64,000 nucleotides of DNA from Knufia peltigerae (Eukaryota > Ascomycota > Eurotiomycetes > Chaetothyriales > Trichomeriaceae), in assembly GCA_030247855.1 (NCBI GenBank), contig JAPDRN010000005.1, positions 186,001 to 250,000 on the forward strand, read 5' to 3'. This document shows, one piece after another, positions 46,465 to 58,337 of the stretch. Each line of letters starts with the position of its first letter. The first letter of the stretch is position 1. Made by a program: the position numbers and the translations under genes. The notes beneath the pieces are model-generated. The model had not been told where the DNA came from, searched no databases, and saw only the letters and a list, made by a program, of their open reading frames with translations.

Positions 46465-47648
46465 TCAGGCCGCGTTCGCTTTCAGTCGAACGTTGATTGC
46501 CTGTAGCAGAGTGTACAGCACTTCCAGCGTGGGAACAGGCACTCCTAGCTCTCTACCCTTCCTCACGGGGGTTCCGAGAATCACATCCACCTCCATTGGT
46601 CTGCCCATTTTACAGTCGATCTGCATACTGCTCCCGATGGGCGGCATTCCCAAAATCCTGTCGATCAAGGTATCAATCAGATTGTACTGAATTGGGACAC
46701 TACATTTCCTGGCAACATCGATGACTTCTCGCATCAATCTTCGTGTCATGGGCATGGAATCGTCCGACGACTTGAGCCAGGTGTGAGTGTCAAGCATGGT
46801 GAGTGTGGTCAGCGAGTTCCAGGCACAATTCCAAACAACCTTCTCCCATCGCTGAACTTGGATGTTAGCTTCGACATCTAATGGTGTCCCACCGGCTCGC
46901 AACAATGAGGCAAATTCATCGAGCCGGCTCTTCTCTGTGGCAGCATCGAGTTTCTTATTGGGGAAAATCCCTATCTGGGTGTTTTCAGACGCCTGGTGTT
47001 TGACAAAACCAGGTTGGTCTTGCTTTGCGCCCACCCAGGTCTATTGTACTCCCCATCAGCGACCAGATGCTATTCTCACAGATTGAAAGACTTACCACGC
47101 AGCTCAGGATTGGAGACGTTGGAAAAGCTTCCCGGAATGGATCTTCGTTTCCCACCCCATTCTGGATGATGACAATGCAGGTCTTTTCACCAACGACAGG
47201 CGCCAATTGCTTTGGCACAGACGACTGGTCAATGGCTTTATGGACGCAGACGACATAATCGTAGGTCTCCCCAGCCTCGGCAGGAGTTTTTAACACTGCA
47301 TCTTCTATTAGCTTCGTATTCGCACAGACGATGGCTGTTCAACTCACCCTTGGCTGGTCGGACAACGTGATCGCCATGATTGATGCTACTTATATGAAGT
47401 CCCTAGTGACAACCATCAGTTCGTAGTCATTTTGATCGACAATGTATCCGGTGACTGACATTGTTCTTGACTGCTTCATAATTCGAGCGAGCCACTACGG
47501 TAAGGCGTACACGGTTGCTTTGATTCAAGATGAATGCATAGAATGATCCGATGCTGGCCCAGAGCGTCAGAGACAGTGTTGGCCAAGGGTTCTCTTGAAA
47601 TACTTACGCTCCTAGGCCATACAGCATAACATTGACTTGGTCGGCCAT
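46465..47648 (-). CDS. 2-dehydropantoate 2-reductase (ketopantoate reductase) family
   Basis: Five exons; introns 47041-47095, 47296-47347, 47403-47459 and 47554-47607; the spliced length is 966 nt, 321 residues. The start at 47648 gives MADQVNVMLYGLGAIGSFY with the dinucleotide-binding GxGxxG at residues 11-16, the first intron falling inside it. Family motifs are VCVHKAID (conserved Lys), IQNGVGNED, WEKVVWNCAWNSLTTL (Lys and Asn of the ketopantoate site) and MQIDCKMGRPMEVDVILG (the 'D-x-x-x-G-R-x-x-E' signature). Canonical activity is NADPH reduction of ketopantoate to pantoate in coenzyme A synthesis. Fungi carry several paralogs of this fold and not all make pantoate. Location among catabolic genes hints it may be one of those paralogs. 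Confidence 0.9.
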
Positions 47649-49644
47649 TTGTACGGACGGATGCCTTTCTAACCGATGTGAAGGTGGCGCTCTGGTCTGC
47701 GTCTTCCAGGTAAGAAGTTGCGAGCACGCAACCTATATGGAATCCTGCTTCAGAAATGTGGCCTTGCTACCCTAGTATCAATACTCATACAAGGTGCGAT
47801 ACGAGCGTGGCTTGGAAAACGCCCTTCAATGACAGCTTGTTGCATATTGTGATATTAGCCGGCATTTGTATCTTATTGTGGCGTGGGGGTTTTGGGGGGT
47901 GCGGGGGACGACGCATAATTACAATACCTTGCCTCGAGTAGGAGGACGGAGTGCTACCTAGTAGTTAGGTTGTGATCTTCTTGAGACGAATAGGATGATG
48001 TGAGCATTTTACCTCGAAGCCATGTGCATAGAGCTGTCACACTCTCGTACAACAGACTGTAGACTGTTGGAGCCATCCTACCTAAGCTAGGCAAAGGACA
48101 ATGCTTGAAGCGGCTGCCATGCAGTAACCTCCTTTAGGCGACTACACACGATCCCCAGGCATCACCCCGTACGCCCTTCCAGGCTCAAGCGAGATGCAGC
48201 TTAACAAGCTGAAAGTTAACAAGGTTATGCTATTCTTGAAGAACCAGAGCAATCACCATGTCAACATTGCAGAGAGTTTGGTTCTTGACTTCTGCTCACC
48301 ATGTCAACCTGGATTGTCTCGATGTCAAATTTGCTCTCAGACGAGTCGTAACGATCACTTTGACCATGTCAGAAGTGCATGTGTCAGGCCGCATTCTAGG
48401 GGTTCCCTCGAAACGCCATGAAACGGTTTAAAACAGACATGCTGCTGTTTGTGCAAAAGCCTACCTAAGCTAGAAAGATGGTCGCGTTAGAAAGAAAGCC
48501 AGCTTCTCTGTCTCGCCATGGATTCGACATGTAGATTCTGATAGTCGATTCAACTATTAAGTCAGTCTTGTCCTCGCGGGGAGGATTTAGAAGGATTTGG
48601 CCAAGACCATGAGGAACAATCTAGGCTTTGTTACCTGAGGGTGTTGATGGTTTCTGGGAGAAGCTTGCCCGAGGAGGGAGCGCGGTGCCTACCATGCCTA
48701 CTCGGGCTATATGATACCCCTCCCGACCAACTTGCCTTGGGTAAGAGAACAACGCTAAAAGCACCTAAAAGCACCTAAATGAACCTAAAAGGCCTAAAAC
48801 CTCTACCTAGGCGATGATACGTTGTGCCCCGGGAGTGGCTTTCTAGGCGCACCAGCCATAAGCCAGGAATGACTGCCCCCCAAGAGTTCAGCGTTCGTCG
48901 GGATCCCCAATAATCCCCGCTGACGTTTTCGTGGTTCACAGCCGATGCACCACCTAGACACGCACTCTTGCTGCTTCCTCCTCCCCCCTCTCATTTTCCG
49001 CGGTCGCATGCGCTGCCCCGCTTCATCCTCTCTCTTTCTCTCTCATCACCCCAGCTTCTTGATTGAATCCCTCAGACCTCACTACGGCTTATCCTGATGC
49101 TGATGATCAAATTCCAGAGTGCCTGATGACGTTGCTGAGGCAGGTAACGAACTGCAAGTGCCTCTTCCACGCAGACTGACAACGTCTACCGCCCACAAGG
49201 CCACACAAGATCCTCCCACCGCCCTAAACACGATTGGATGCCACCAACGAGGCTACTGGCCTCGTCTACTGCTACTCCATTTTCTGGGGAAGCAAGAGCG
49301 AGACGGCCTGCCTCCCAGGCTAAACTTGCCTAGCGACCCCCAGCCTTGAGGATCTGTGTTCGACCGCGATTTTGGAACTTCACCTCGTCATCCACCAACC
49401 CTCCTCACTACGGCAAAAGTCCAACGACAATGCGCCAGACTCAATGTGTCCATGTTCACTCCCGTACATCCCACTACAATCCTCCAGCATTTTAGATCAC
49501 AAAGACGCCCAACCTCAACTCTGTCCGCGCCGTCTTTAGCGATTGAACGCCAAAACTCAAAGGAATCGGTGGCCCACTTGTTGTTGACTCAAAGTGCGCC
49601 GAATGGGCGATATCCAGCCTCAACTTTCCACCATCTCGTGAGTA
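47649..49644. other. 2 kb divergent intergenic region
   Basis: No gene I can support. Holds a G-rich tract at 47885-47907 and two copies of the 14-mer CCTACCTAAGCTAG (48077-48090, 48460-48473). A short CTAAAAGCAC direct repeat lies near 48755-48775. The last 500 bp, with small frames at 49119-49349 and 49356-49670, may be the 5' leader of the following regulator. Confidence 0.5.
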
Positions 49645-51999
49645 ATGGATCAGGCGCAGCCTTGGAATGAGAGATTCCAGTGTCCATCATGCTCGAAATC
49701 GTTTGTGAGAAAGGCGCATATGCTACGCCACCAACAACAACGTCAGCGAATCTTTATTGTTATTTGTGACAGAGCTGTTTCTGACTCGGAAGCACAGACA
49801 TCGCTCAAAGACCATTTTCGTGCAATTTTTGCTCCAAATGCTTCAAACGAAGGTAGCGCGACCTCTTGTTCCCTATGCGCAGCAAGCATCCTGATTTTCA
49901 ATAGTGACGTACTACGCGCTCATCAATTCCGATGCAAAGAACGAGGCGAAGCCCCGGTCCCAGAAGGCCAAAGTAAAGGCCGTAAAAGATCTTCGTGTTT
50001 ATCCTGTGTCAAATTGCGGACGCGATGCGACCAAGAAACTCCTTGTGGTCGATGTCAAGAACTCGGCAAGGAGTGCGTCCGAGGTTGGCCACACCAGCTG
50101 ATTCAACCTGTCCAGCAGAACTAATGTGACGTGTACAGTATCGAGCCCTCAGAAGCCATCGTCACAGAGACCAAAAAGTCGAGATGCTATTCCCATCCAG
50201 CATTTACTAAATACCCCAGATGGCGACGACTTTGTTGGCCGCTTTCCCATCCGCAGCACCGTATCTGCTCCGACCGAGGATGAAGACGACACTACATTAG
50301 GCGAGGTGGAGATAGGTTCCGAGACTTCACACTGGAGCGAGGACTACGACGTGAATGATGCTTTCGTCGGCGCACATATATCGGATTTTGACAACCTCAA
50401 TTTCGACACTTTCTTTGGTGGCTTCGACACACTCACATTCAGTTCCTATCCAGACATGTCACAGGCCACAAGTGTGGGAGATCTTGCTTCACCAATGGCC
50501 ATGGCATTAGAGCCTCGAGCATTCGAGATTCGTCAATTGCTTCTAACGACAGCATCATCTCTCTCGAATGAATTTCCCCAGTCCATCAATCTACTCCAGT
50601 TGGCTTCAGATATCGAGCTTCTCACTCATACCGAGCTTGAGCATTGTATCAATTTGTATTTCGCAAACTACCACAGGCATTGTCCGATAGTACACCGGCC
50701 ATCTTTCCAACCGACTGTAGCTCCCATACCTCTGATATTGGGTATGGTGGCCCTGGGTGCGATGTACTCGCAGGAACGGGCGAAAGTTCTCTGGATGAAG
50801 AACCTTCTGGACGTGATGGAAGCATACATCTTCTCCTGGCCAGGACTGAAGGACGATTATAGTGGCTTTTTCACACTCGCCGAAGCCCCTGACGAAGAGA
50901 CCCTTGACTTTCAATTCCAGTTATTCCAAGGAGCTTACTTGATGGTCGTTGTACAATTTTTTGTCGGAAATCTGTCGGGCCGGAGAAGAGCCCGGAGGCA
51001 GAGATTCACGACAGTAATAAGTGTATGCATCTCGTCCCAAGCCCGAGACCCTACTAAAGTCTTTCAGATTGCAAGGTCCTTCCGCCTACCAGTCGCACAG
51101 CATGACGGTATAATCACAATTCCAGATGAGGTTGCGTTCCAGCAATGGATCCGGCAAGAGGTTCGAGTACGGTGAGTCATCATATTTCCCATCGCATGCG
51201 ACACTCACTGATGTGCGACGCATGCAGAACCATGAACATATTGTTGGCACTCGATTCTGCAATGGGCATATTCAATAATGTCCCTGCCCGCGTTAACTAC
51301 ATCGAACTCGACCTTCAGCTGCCTTGTCACCCAGAGTATTTTGAGTTGTCCAGTCATGCCGAGATGCTGGCTCGATCGTCCTTTCCTCAAACACGAATGA
51401 AACTCATCGATGCTTTCCAAAGACTGTTTTCTCCTCCCCGGGAGTTGAAGGCAGCATTCCATGACGAAACATTATGTTGCTGGGATATGCTGTATCTCAT
51501 TCATGGTATGCAAACGTCCTTGTTCAGACCATTGCCTCCTGATACTAACACTCACTTGATAGTCCTCTTCACCCATTCCACACAACACTTGTTTGGTAAT
51601 CCAATGAATCGAGCTTCACCATCGACGCTCTCGACTGGGTCGTCATTTATAATTGAATCGATCAAGACGGCACTGAACAACTGGAAGACCCTGTGGGATG
51701 GGGCCAAGAAGAGGATGCCTCGACCTTTTGCCAGCGAAATGGGATTCGAGACATCTGCAGATAGTTACTGGACCTTACTCAGGATGATCGTACAGAAGTT
51801 CGAGGTCCACTCTGCGAACACCACCACCGCCGAGATCAACAGTGCCCTGAATAGCATGTACGGTGACGACCACACCCAAGCCGGGCTCAATTCCAACGGC
51901 ACAAGTCAGAGCGGCGTGTCACTTGGCTTGGATTTCATGCCGCTCGAGGCAGATTGTGATAATCAAGGCGCTCATCTGAGGAAAATCTTGGGACGATGA
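49645..51999 (+). CDS. Transcription factor with two C2H2 fingers plus a Zn2Cys6 cluster and fungal_trans domain
   Basis: Seven exons; introns 49742-49797, 49853-49904, 50084-50138, 51023-51067, 51172-51227 and 51506-51562; the spliced length is 2,034 nt, 677 residues. Finger 1 is FQCPSCSKSFVRKAHMLRHQ. Finger 2 (PFSCNFCSKCFKRSDVLRAH) appears only after removing the first two introns, which interrupt it in the raw frame. It is followed by a Zn2Cys6 cluster: CLSCVKLRTRCDQETPCGRC and then LGKEC. The C-terminal part has the fungal_trans pattern INLYFANYHRHCPIVHRPSF. Introns four and six contain no stop and are multiples of three, so retained forms would still be open. Intron three could alternatively use a donor 33 nt downstream with a later acceptor. 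It likely regulates nearby catabolic genes (inference); the nearest are the vanillyl-alcohol oxidase and monooxygenase. Confidence 0.88.
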
Positions 52000-52877
52000 A
52001 GGCATTTGGGCGAAATTGCATTGGCTGACTACAATATGTCATCCTAAGGAAGTGACGCAAGCGACCGAGATCGCAGAGATCGATCACGTTGATATACCCC
52101 AGGTTTAGAATGGACATTTTCCAGCTGGGATTTCCATACCCATCGGTCTCATGGTACTGTACATGGTTCCAGCATGCATGCCATGGCCAAGGCCACCCGT
52201 CTCTAAGTTAGTGTCATGAACGAGATTATCTAGTGAGGAGATCTCTCGAATGTCGCCGCTGACTATTCATTCGAGCCATACTTTGGTGAATTCAGCACTT
52301 CGAATGGAGACATCTACTGGGAAAGTTCTCACCTCCAGGAAGATAGGGACCAACCAAATCCATTTACTGTACGATCATGATCGCTATCCCCAATGGTGTC
52401 CTTGACTTGTCAATGGGCGTTTTCCTTAGGCATTATTCTTCCCTGTCGAACTCACAGGGACGCCCAGGCCAACACCCTTGCCTAGCTCACAAGGGGAAAA
52501 TACCCATCCTCCACTATTGTAGCACGACACGGACCTGGAGCTGGAGTCGGTGGATTGAGGGGCATTGCGGAGATGATTGTCGAAACACTTCGGAGCAAGT
52601 CACTTCTGTTACCATCCTGCCGGCCTGCATAGAAGAGTACACGAAGCTCTGTTCGTGGGGCAAGGAGAATTGCCATTTCCAACTTAGCGAAGAAAGGGCC
52701 AGACCATTTTCCGCACCAGCCTCTTGGACATCGGATATGTACCAGACTCTCCTGTACGGTGTATGTAGGCTAGAGCTGATTTAACTGAGGTGTTCTCCGT
52801 ACACTTGGGAGAATTCATATCACTTCCAGCATCCAAGTTCGGTCCCATCCGTGTCTTCATCTTTCAAGCACAATACA
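52000..52877. other. Upstream region of vanillyl-alcohol oxidase gene
   Basis: About 0.9 kb; a 135-codon plus-strand frame (52377-52784) has no family resemblance and I leave it out. No clear core-promoter element. Confidence 0.5.
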
Positions 52878-54811
52878 ATGTCCAGCTCAACCTACGGTGG
52901 CAAGGGCCCGATCCCTGATCTGGCAGACAGATATAGCGGTGTACCCTCACGTCTGTCACAAGAGGCCATTGACGCCAAGTCAAGACTTTTCTCTCAAAAG
53001 ACATTGCCCGATAGTGTAGCTCGGAGACGAACTGCCTTGCCACCCGGTGTGTCGAAGGAGGCTTTTGAAAAGGCAGTGGCTGAACTGCGGAGCACCATCG
53101 GCAAGGACAATGTCGAGCTCAACGACAAGCCGCTCGTGGATGGATGGTACATGGAACATCCGTAAGTCGTGGTTCTTTCCTGGTCTTGTAACACAACGTT
53201 CGATCTGACATTCGCCATCAGCAACACGCACGATGCTTATCACGTCGTCGAACAAGAAGAGCTCATCGCCAGTGCCGTGGTGTATCCTTCTGGCACCGAG
53301 GAAGTGCAAAAGGTTGTCCGTTGGGCAAACCAACACAAGATCCCCATCTATCCAATCTCCATGGGTCGCAATATCGGCTATGGCGGTGCCGGTCCACGTA
53401 TCCCGGGCGCCGTCGTCATCGACCTGGGCCGGCGTATGAACAAGATCCTCAATATCGATGCGGACAACGCTTCATGTATCGTCGAGCCTGGCGTGTCATA
53501 CTTTGCTCTCTACGAAGAGATCCAACGACGGAAATTACCTCTCTGGATTGATTGTCCAGATCTAGGTGGTGGTAGTGTTCTCGGTAACGCCATCGACCGC
53601 GGCGTCGGGTGAGATATCCTGTAATGTCGGTTCGAGTAAATTTTTACTGACACCTTATCAGGTACACGCCCTACGGTGATCATTTCGCCAACCACTGCGG
53701 CATGGAACTCGTTTTGCCGACGGGTGAACTCTTACGTACCGGCATGGGAGCCATGCCTGGCAAAGACGGTGCCGACAACCCGACGTGGCAATCTTTCCAG
53801 GCGGCGTACGGTCCATACATCGACGGCATCTTCTCCCAGTCCAACTACGGCATCGTCACCAAGATGGGCTTTTGGTTGATGCCCGAGACCGGCCACCAAA
53901 GCTACATGATCACCTTCCCGCGCGAAGAGGACTTTGCACAGATTGTCGAGATCATTCGACCGCTCGCCCAGAAACGCATTCTCGGCAACATCCCTCAACT
54001 TCGGCACGTCATCCAAGAACTCGCCGTGACCGGTAAGCCCCGTTCGCACTGGTACACCGGTCCCGGCCAGATGCCACGCGAGGTGATCCGGGAGAAGGCC
54101 TCCAAGCTGCCCTGCGGCGACGTCTCTTGGGTCTTTTACGGCACCCAGTACGGCGACGAAGCGTCGATCGCGTCGCAGCTCAAACTCATCAAGTCCGAAT
54201 TCGGCCGCATCGAGGGGGCCAAATTCTTGTTCCCCTCCGACGTCCCCGCCGACCACTACCTCCACTCCCGGGTGGCCGTGTGCAGTGGTGTCCCGGTGCT
54301 GAAAGAACTCGACTGGTTGAACTGGCAACCCAACGCGGCCCATTTGTTCTTCAGTCCCATCTCCCCCACCAAAGGTCAGGACGCCAGTTTGATCCACAAG
54401 AGCATCTGTCGACTTCACGCGAAGTACGGGTTCGACGTTTTCCCCACCATGTGCGTAGCAGGCCGCGAGATGCACTACATCTCCAACATCGTCTATGACC
54501 GAGCGGACCCTGACGCAAAACAACGGGCCACGAACCTCATGCGTGAGATGATCCGTGAGGCGGCCCAGGAAGGCTTTGGGGAATACAGGACGCATTTGTT
54601 GTTTGCCGATCAAGTGGCGGAAACCTACAGTTGGGGTGGAGGGGCCCTGAGAAAATTCAATGAAAAGATCAAGGATTCTTTGGATCCGAACTCCATCCTC
54701 GCACCCGGTAGGAACGGAATCTGGGGCCAGAGGTACAGAGGCAAAGGTTGGGAGATTTTGGACGGCGACAGGAGAGATATCCTAAAGGAGGGTGTCAAAC
54801 CAAGGTTGTGA
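52878..54811 (+). CDS. vaoA: Vanillyl-alcohol oxidase-like FAD enzyme
   Basis: Three exons (introns 53162-53221 and 53609-53661), 606 residues; start at the ATG 52878 (an in-frame GTG upstream is not a fungal start). It matches Penicillium simplicissimum VAO through most of its length: SMGRNIGYGGAGPR, CPDLGGGSVLGN, GVGYTPYGDH, AAHLFFSPI and GEYRTHL. Active-site residues of VAO correspond well: Y108 to Y148, D170 to D208, H422 (covalent FAD link) to H451, H466 to H495, and Y503/R504 to Y532/R533. Thus a covalently flavinylated 4-alkylphenol oxidase is expected, converting vanillyl alcohol, eugenol or similar to aldehydes or coniferyl-type products with release of H2O2. The N-terminus is about 40 residues longer than VAO and lacks a signal peptide. 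Next to it, convergent, is an aromatic FAD monooxygenase. Confidence 0.93.
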
Positions 54812-55204
54812 TAACAAATCGGAGGAATGTGGTGGAAGGGAAGAACATTTCAAGAAGAAGGGCCGAGGAGGATGACATATACAGACGATGATAGTAGTAG
54901 TAGTCGTCACAATAGTAGAAATGTACCATGGAAGTATATATATTATAGCATATCTCATACAACACTATACGGAGTAAACAGTCAGTCGGTCTACTGGTCA
55001 TGAAAGAGCAGGTCAAGTTCCTTTGGGAAAATTGTTCGTTGCGTAGAAAAAGGTAGCAACACTTGTGTAGTATGTAAGAATGCATGTATATGAGGAAGGA
55101 CGAAGACTGAAAAAAACCGATAGACCGTTACGCGAGCTATATATGTATATATATATGGTACTGTGTGACTTTGTATGAAGGAAGAAACGACAAAAACATA
55201 CACA
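54812..55204. other. 3'-to-3' spacer with TA-rich run
   Basis: Between two convergent aromatic-metabolism genes. Contains a TA-repeat-like stretch near 55138-55157 and an exact TACGGAGTA at 54968-54976. Likely both 3' UTRs. Confidence 0.6.
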
Positions 55205-57029
55205 TCAACATAGAGGAGTGATTTTTCCAGTTCTTAATTCCTCGGCCACGATTCTTGACATTTCAGGCCATTGTTTTCTCGTGTCCGCTTCGGCGTCGTA
55301 ATCATACAACACGGCGTTCTGTAGGAGGGGGGAAAAGATCAACCACTGTGACAACAGCAAAAGGGGAACGAGAGGTATAGACTCACCCTGATTTTGACAC
55401 TATCAGGATCAATCTCTTCGCCATCTTCGACACGATCCAGAGCGTTGTGCCACCTGTCTCTGACGTCTTCACCATTCGTTTGAGCTCTTCGGACTCTTGG
55501 GAACCGAATCTTTTCATAAACTCTCGTCTATACCACACACGGAATATCAGTATCAGCACCAGCATCATCGAATGTTCACCTTCACCCCTGTGAACGCGTG
55601 GTTTGGAAAGGTAGGTGGCAATCGTGGTGGGAACTGGTGATGGTTTACTCACCGCCAATGGAACATTACCCTTCCCGGCGAGCAACAAACACTGGGCCAA
55701 CACTGCGGCACTCTCGGTGGCTTGACTGGCTCCTTGAGCACTGGTGGGCAAGTGAGGATGACAACAATCCCCAATCAAGGCGACTTTGTGATTCTTGCTC
55801 ACCCAAGTCGGGATGGGATCACGGTAACAAATCTTCCAGTCCAGGCATGATTCGGTCTTCCGAACGATGGCTGCCACTCGGGGGTCACAATCCTCCACCA
55901 ACTCACGGACGGCGTTCATGTCCCCGGGTTGGAACCACGACTCTTTGATGTCTTCGGTGTCCTTGTGGGTGATGATCCAGTTGAACTCTTCACCGTTGCG
56001 GAGAGTGTTTTGTACCAGGTGTTTGTCCTTGCCGATCCAGATGTTGACGCACTCCTTTTCCACAAACTCGGCCGTCAGGGGGTCCCCTCGGAGATGGTCC
56101 CCTTTGAAAAAGGCCCGGAAACAAGCGTACCCGGATGACTTTGGTTTGTCGTCGAATCCCAAAACCAGTTCTCGTGCTCTTGATTTTATTCCTACAAAAA
56201 GTCACCAAGGACGGAGACATGGTTAGCACAGAAAAATGACTTAATGGTAGTTATCAATCCGATGTGGAATTGACGGGAAGGGTTCTCTATAGGTCGGTGG
56301 TCGAGTGTGTGGTGGTGGAAGAGAAGGGAGGGAGAGAGAAAAAAAGTTGGAACTAACCATCAACAGCAATCACGATATCGGCGTAATGCTTCTCTCCATT
56401 CTTCAGAGTTACTGAAGGTGCAGTATCGTCGTAATCCAACACCTATATCACACGAGATGTCAGTATACCGGCGTGGTGAGTGGCATGTACGGTCGTTAAA
56501 ATCTTTGGTAGGTGCTCACCTCTGTACCCATATGTACAGGGATACCCTTTTCAGCGACGGCGTCCAAAAACCCCCTGTGGTAATCTCCTCGATGACCGAT
56601 ATACCCGGCCATGTCCATCAGAGGTTGCTGGGCCAGAATCTTCCCGTCGTGCCACCGTCGGATTTGCATATTGGGAGACTTGTTGCCGATCTCGATCAAT
56701 CTGTCCCTCAACAAGGGAGACCATCGGTCGAGCAGTTTGAACGCGTTCTCACCCAACCCCAACGAATCTCCTAGCCTCAAGAACTCGCGCACCTTTTCAA
56801 ACACGACCACTTCGAATCCTGCATTGTGCATCGCCAGGGCGGTGGCGCATCCTCCCAAACCTGCTCCGACGATGATGACTGCAAGAAAGTGTTAGAGAAA
56901 AACCATTTCATGTTAAGCTGGTTGCCGCTCTTTTGTGAGTGAGTGTGTGTGTGTGCATGTTTCTTCGATGATACGTAACTCCCAGATTTACTCACCTTTC
57001 ATTGGACTTTCTGGCGCTATTGAGCCCAT
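55205..57029 (-). CDS. FAD-dependent aromatic monooxygenase (salicylate-hydroxylase-like)
   Basis: Six exons; introns 55319-55386, 55528-55652, 56192-56357, 56443-56519 and 56879-56995; the spliced length is 1,272 nt, 423 residues. The FAD/NAD(P)H-binding start VIIVGAGLGGCATALAMHNAG (GxGxxG at residues 16-21) follows an 11-residue leader. The mid-region has YADIVIAVDGIKSRAREL, the 'DG' motif of class A flavoprotein hydroxylases. ALIGDCCHPHLPTSAQGASQ is the 'GD' motif contacting the FAD ribityl chain. These enzymes hydroxylate phenolic acids using NAD(P)H and O2 in the cytosol. With the adjacent VAO-like oxidase, a joint role in breaking down lignin-type phenols is plausible (inference). Introns here are longer than elsewhere in the window. 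The C-terminus is EELRTGKITPLC. Confidence 0.9.
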
Positions 57030-58337
57030 GTTGACTGTCAAGACTTCTTTGTATTGTTGTGTCTTTTCAAATCTCGAAATCCACCTTTTTGTAGCGTAAG
57101 ATATAGAACGTGTTGGGTTCTTGTTGTTGTTTCGTTGTTCGATCTGCAAGACCAAGTCGTGATTCTGTCTCTCTCGCGTCTATACGCCTACTTGGTGTTA
57201 TCTTTAAGAGTAGCGTCTTCTCCTTTTCCCTCGCCAGTCACAAAAGCATAAATCAAAAGATAAAGAAATATCCGAAAAATAAGGATCAAGGGAATAACCC
57301 CATTAGAGCAGGGGAGTCTAGACAACACACGGAACAGACAGTCCAGGAAGTGCTCGGATAAGTCAAAACTCCGGATGCAGAGCAGCGTTTGTTGACAAGC
57401 CCAGCCTAGCCCAGATGCTTGGGGGGTTGGCGGCAAGGTTGAGTTTCTCGAAGTGTCTGATGAGCCTTTGCTGAACCGAATTTGTGGAGGTTGAAAAGGA
57501 TGGTCCCTCTTCCTCGAAAGATGCGGAGGCAAGCCTCGTTTCTCACTCCATTCAGGCCCCCGGGATAAACCCATCATGAAGCTGATTGGGTACTTTGATT
57601 GATTATTGCCCTTGACGCCTTGGTCGCCCTCAGAAACTGAGGACCCTCCCCCCCCAAAAAAACGGTGCTGGAGTTCACCCATCCGTAGAGCCACTTGGGG
57701 GACAATTCCCGTCGTCCACGAGGACTCGCATTCCTTGGGTGCAGAGTTTACAAGTACCTTCAGCATGCACCACGTTCCCTGCGCGCGTGAGAGAGAGAAA
57801 CGCAAACCTTCTTGTACGTGCACTCGATACGGAGTACCCCAGTAAAGCACACCTCCCGAAGTTTCCGAACGGTCCTCGCGAAAAGCAGCTCGTCGTTTAT
57901 CGTGGGTCATGAGCCAGCAAACCCCATCAGGGCCCATGGCCCTGATCGTTGATGGGGGTACCCCGTCCGCCTTCGGTGTAGCTTGTGCCTTTCTCCCCCT
58001 CATTTTCGCATCGAGCCAAAAAGCGTGGAGGACGGAACTTGGCGTGGAGAAAACCAGCCTGGATGGTACGTGTAGTGTCCGTCAAAGGATAGGATGGGCA
58101 GTTTTGGCTGTCCCTACAAACACCGGCTCTTCTTCTTGAGCGGAATTGAGAGCGCACGTCTTTTGGGGTAGAAAAGGCCAAAGCAAGGCCAAGAACCATC
58201 AAGTACTTTTGCGAATACCCAAACACTCTTTTCAGACCAGACATACACTATTCGTTCGAGCAGAGCTGAACCTTGTACTCCGTATCTCGTCGTTGACTTG
58301 TACACTGTGAAATTACCTTGTTGAAAAGAAACAAAAA
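57030..58337. other. Divergent intergenic region
   Basis: 1.3 kb between divergently transcribed genes. Contains exact TACGGAGTA motifs at 57828-57836 and 58276-58284, the latter 54-62 bp before the downstream start codon. A GT-rich run lies just before, inside the monooxygenase's first intron. The 271-codon minus-strand frame 57188-58003 has no recognisable feature and I do not accept it. Confidence 0.5.

Noticed and set aside
49356..49670. Extra upstream exon of the C2H2+Zn2Cys6 regulator
   Set aside because: Frame has no domain and the ATG at 49645 gives a natural start just before finger 1; more likely 5' leader.
53732..54613. 293-codon minus-strand open frame
   Set aside because: Lies exactly antisense to the well-supported vanillyl-alcohol oxidase exon and mirrors its high-GC third positions; no family resemblance.
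57188..58003. 271-codon minus-strand open frame
   Set aside because: Intergenic, no recognisable domain, no convincing start context, and crosses a region holding promoter-like and repeat motifs.
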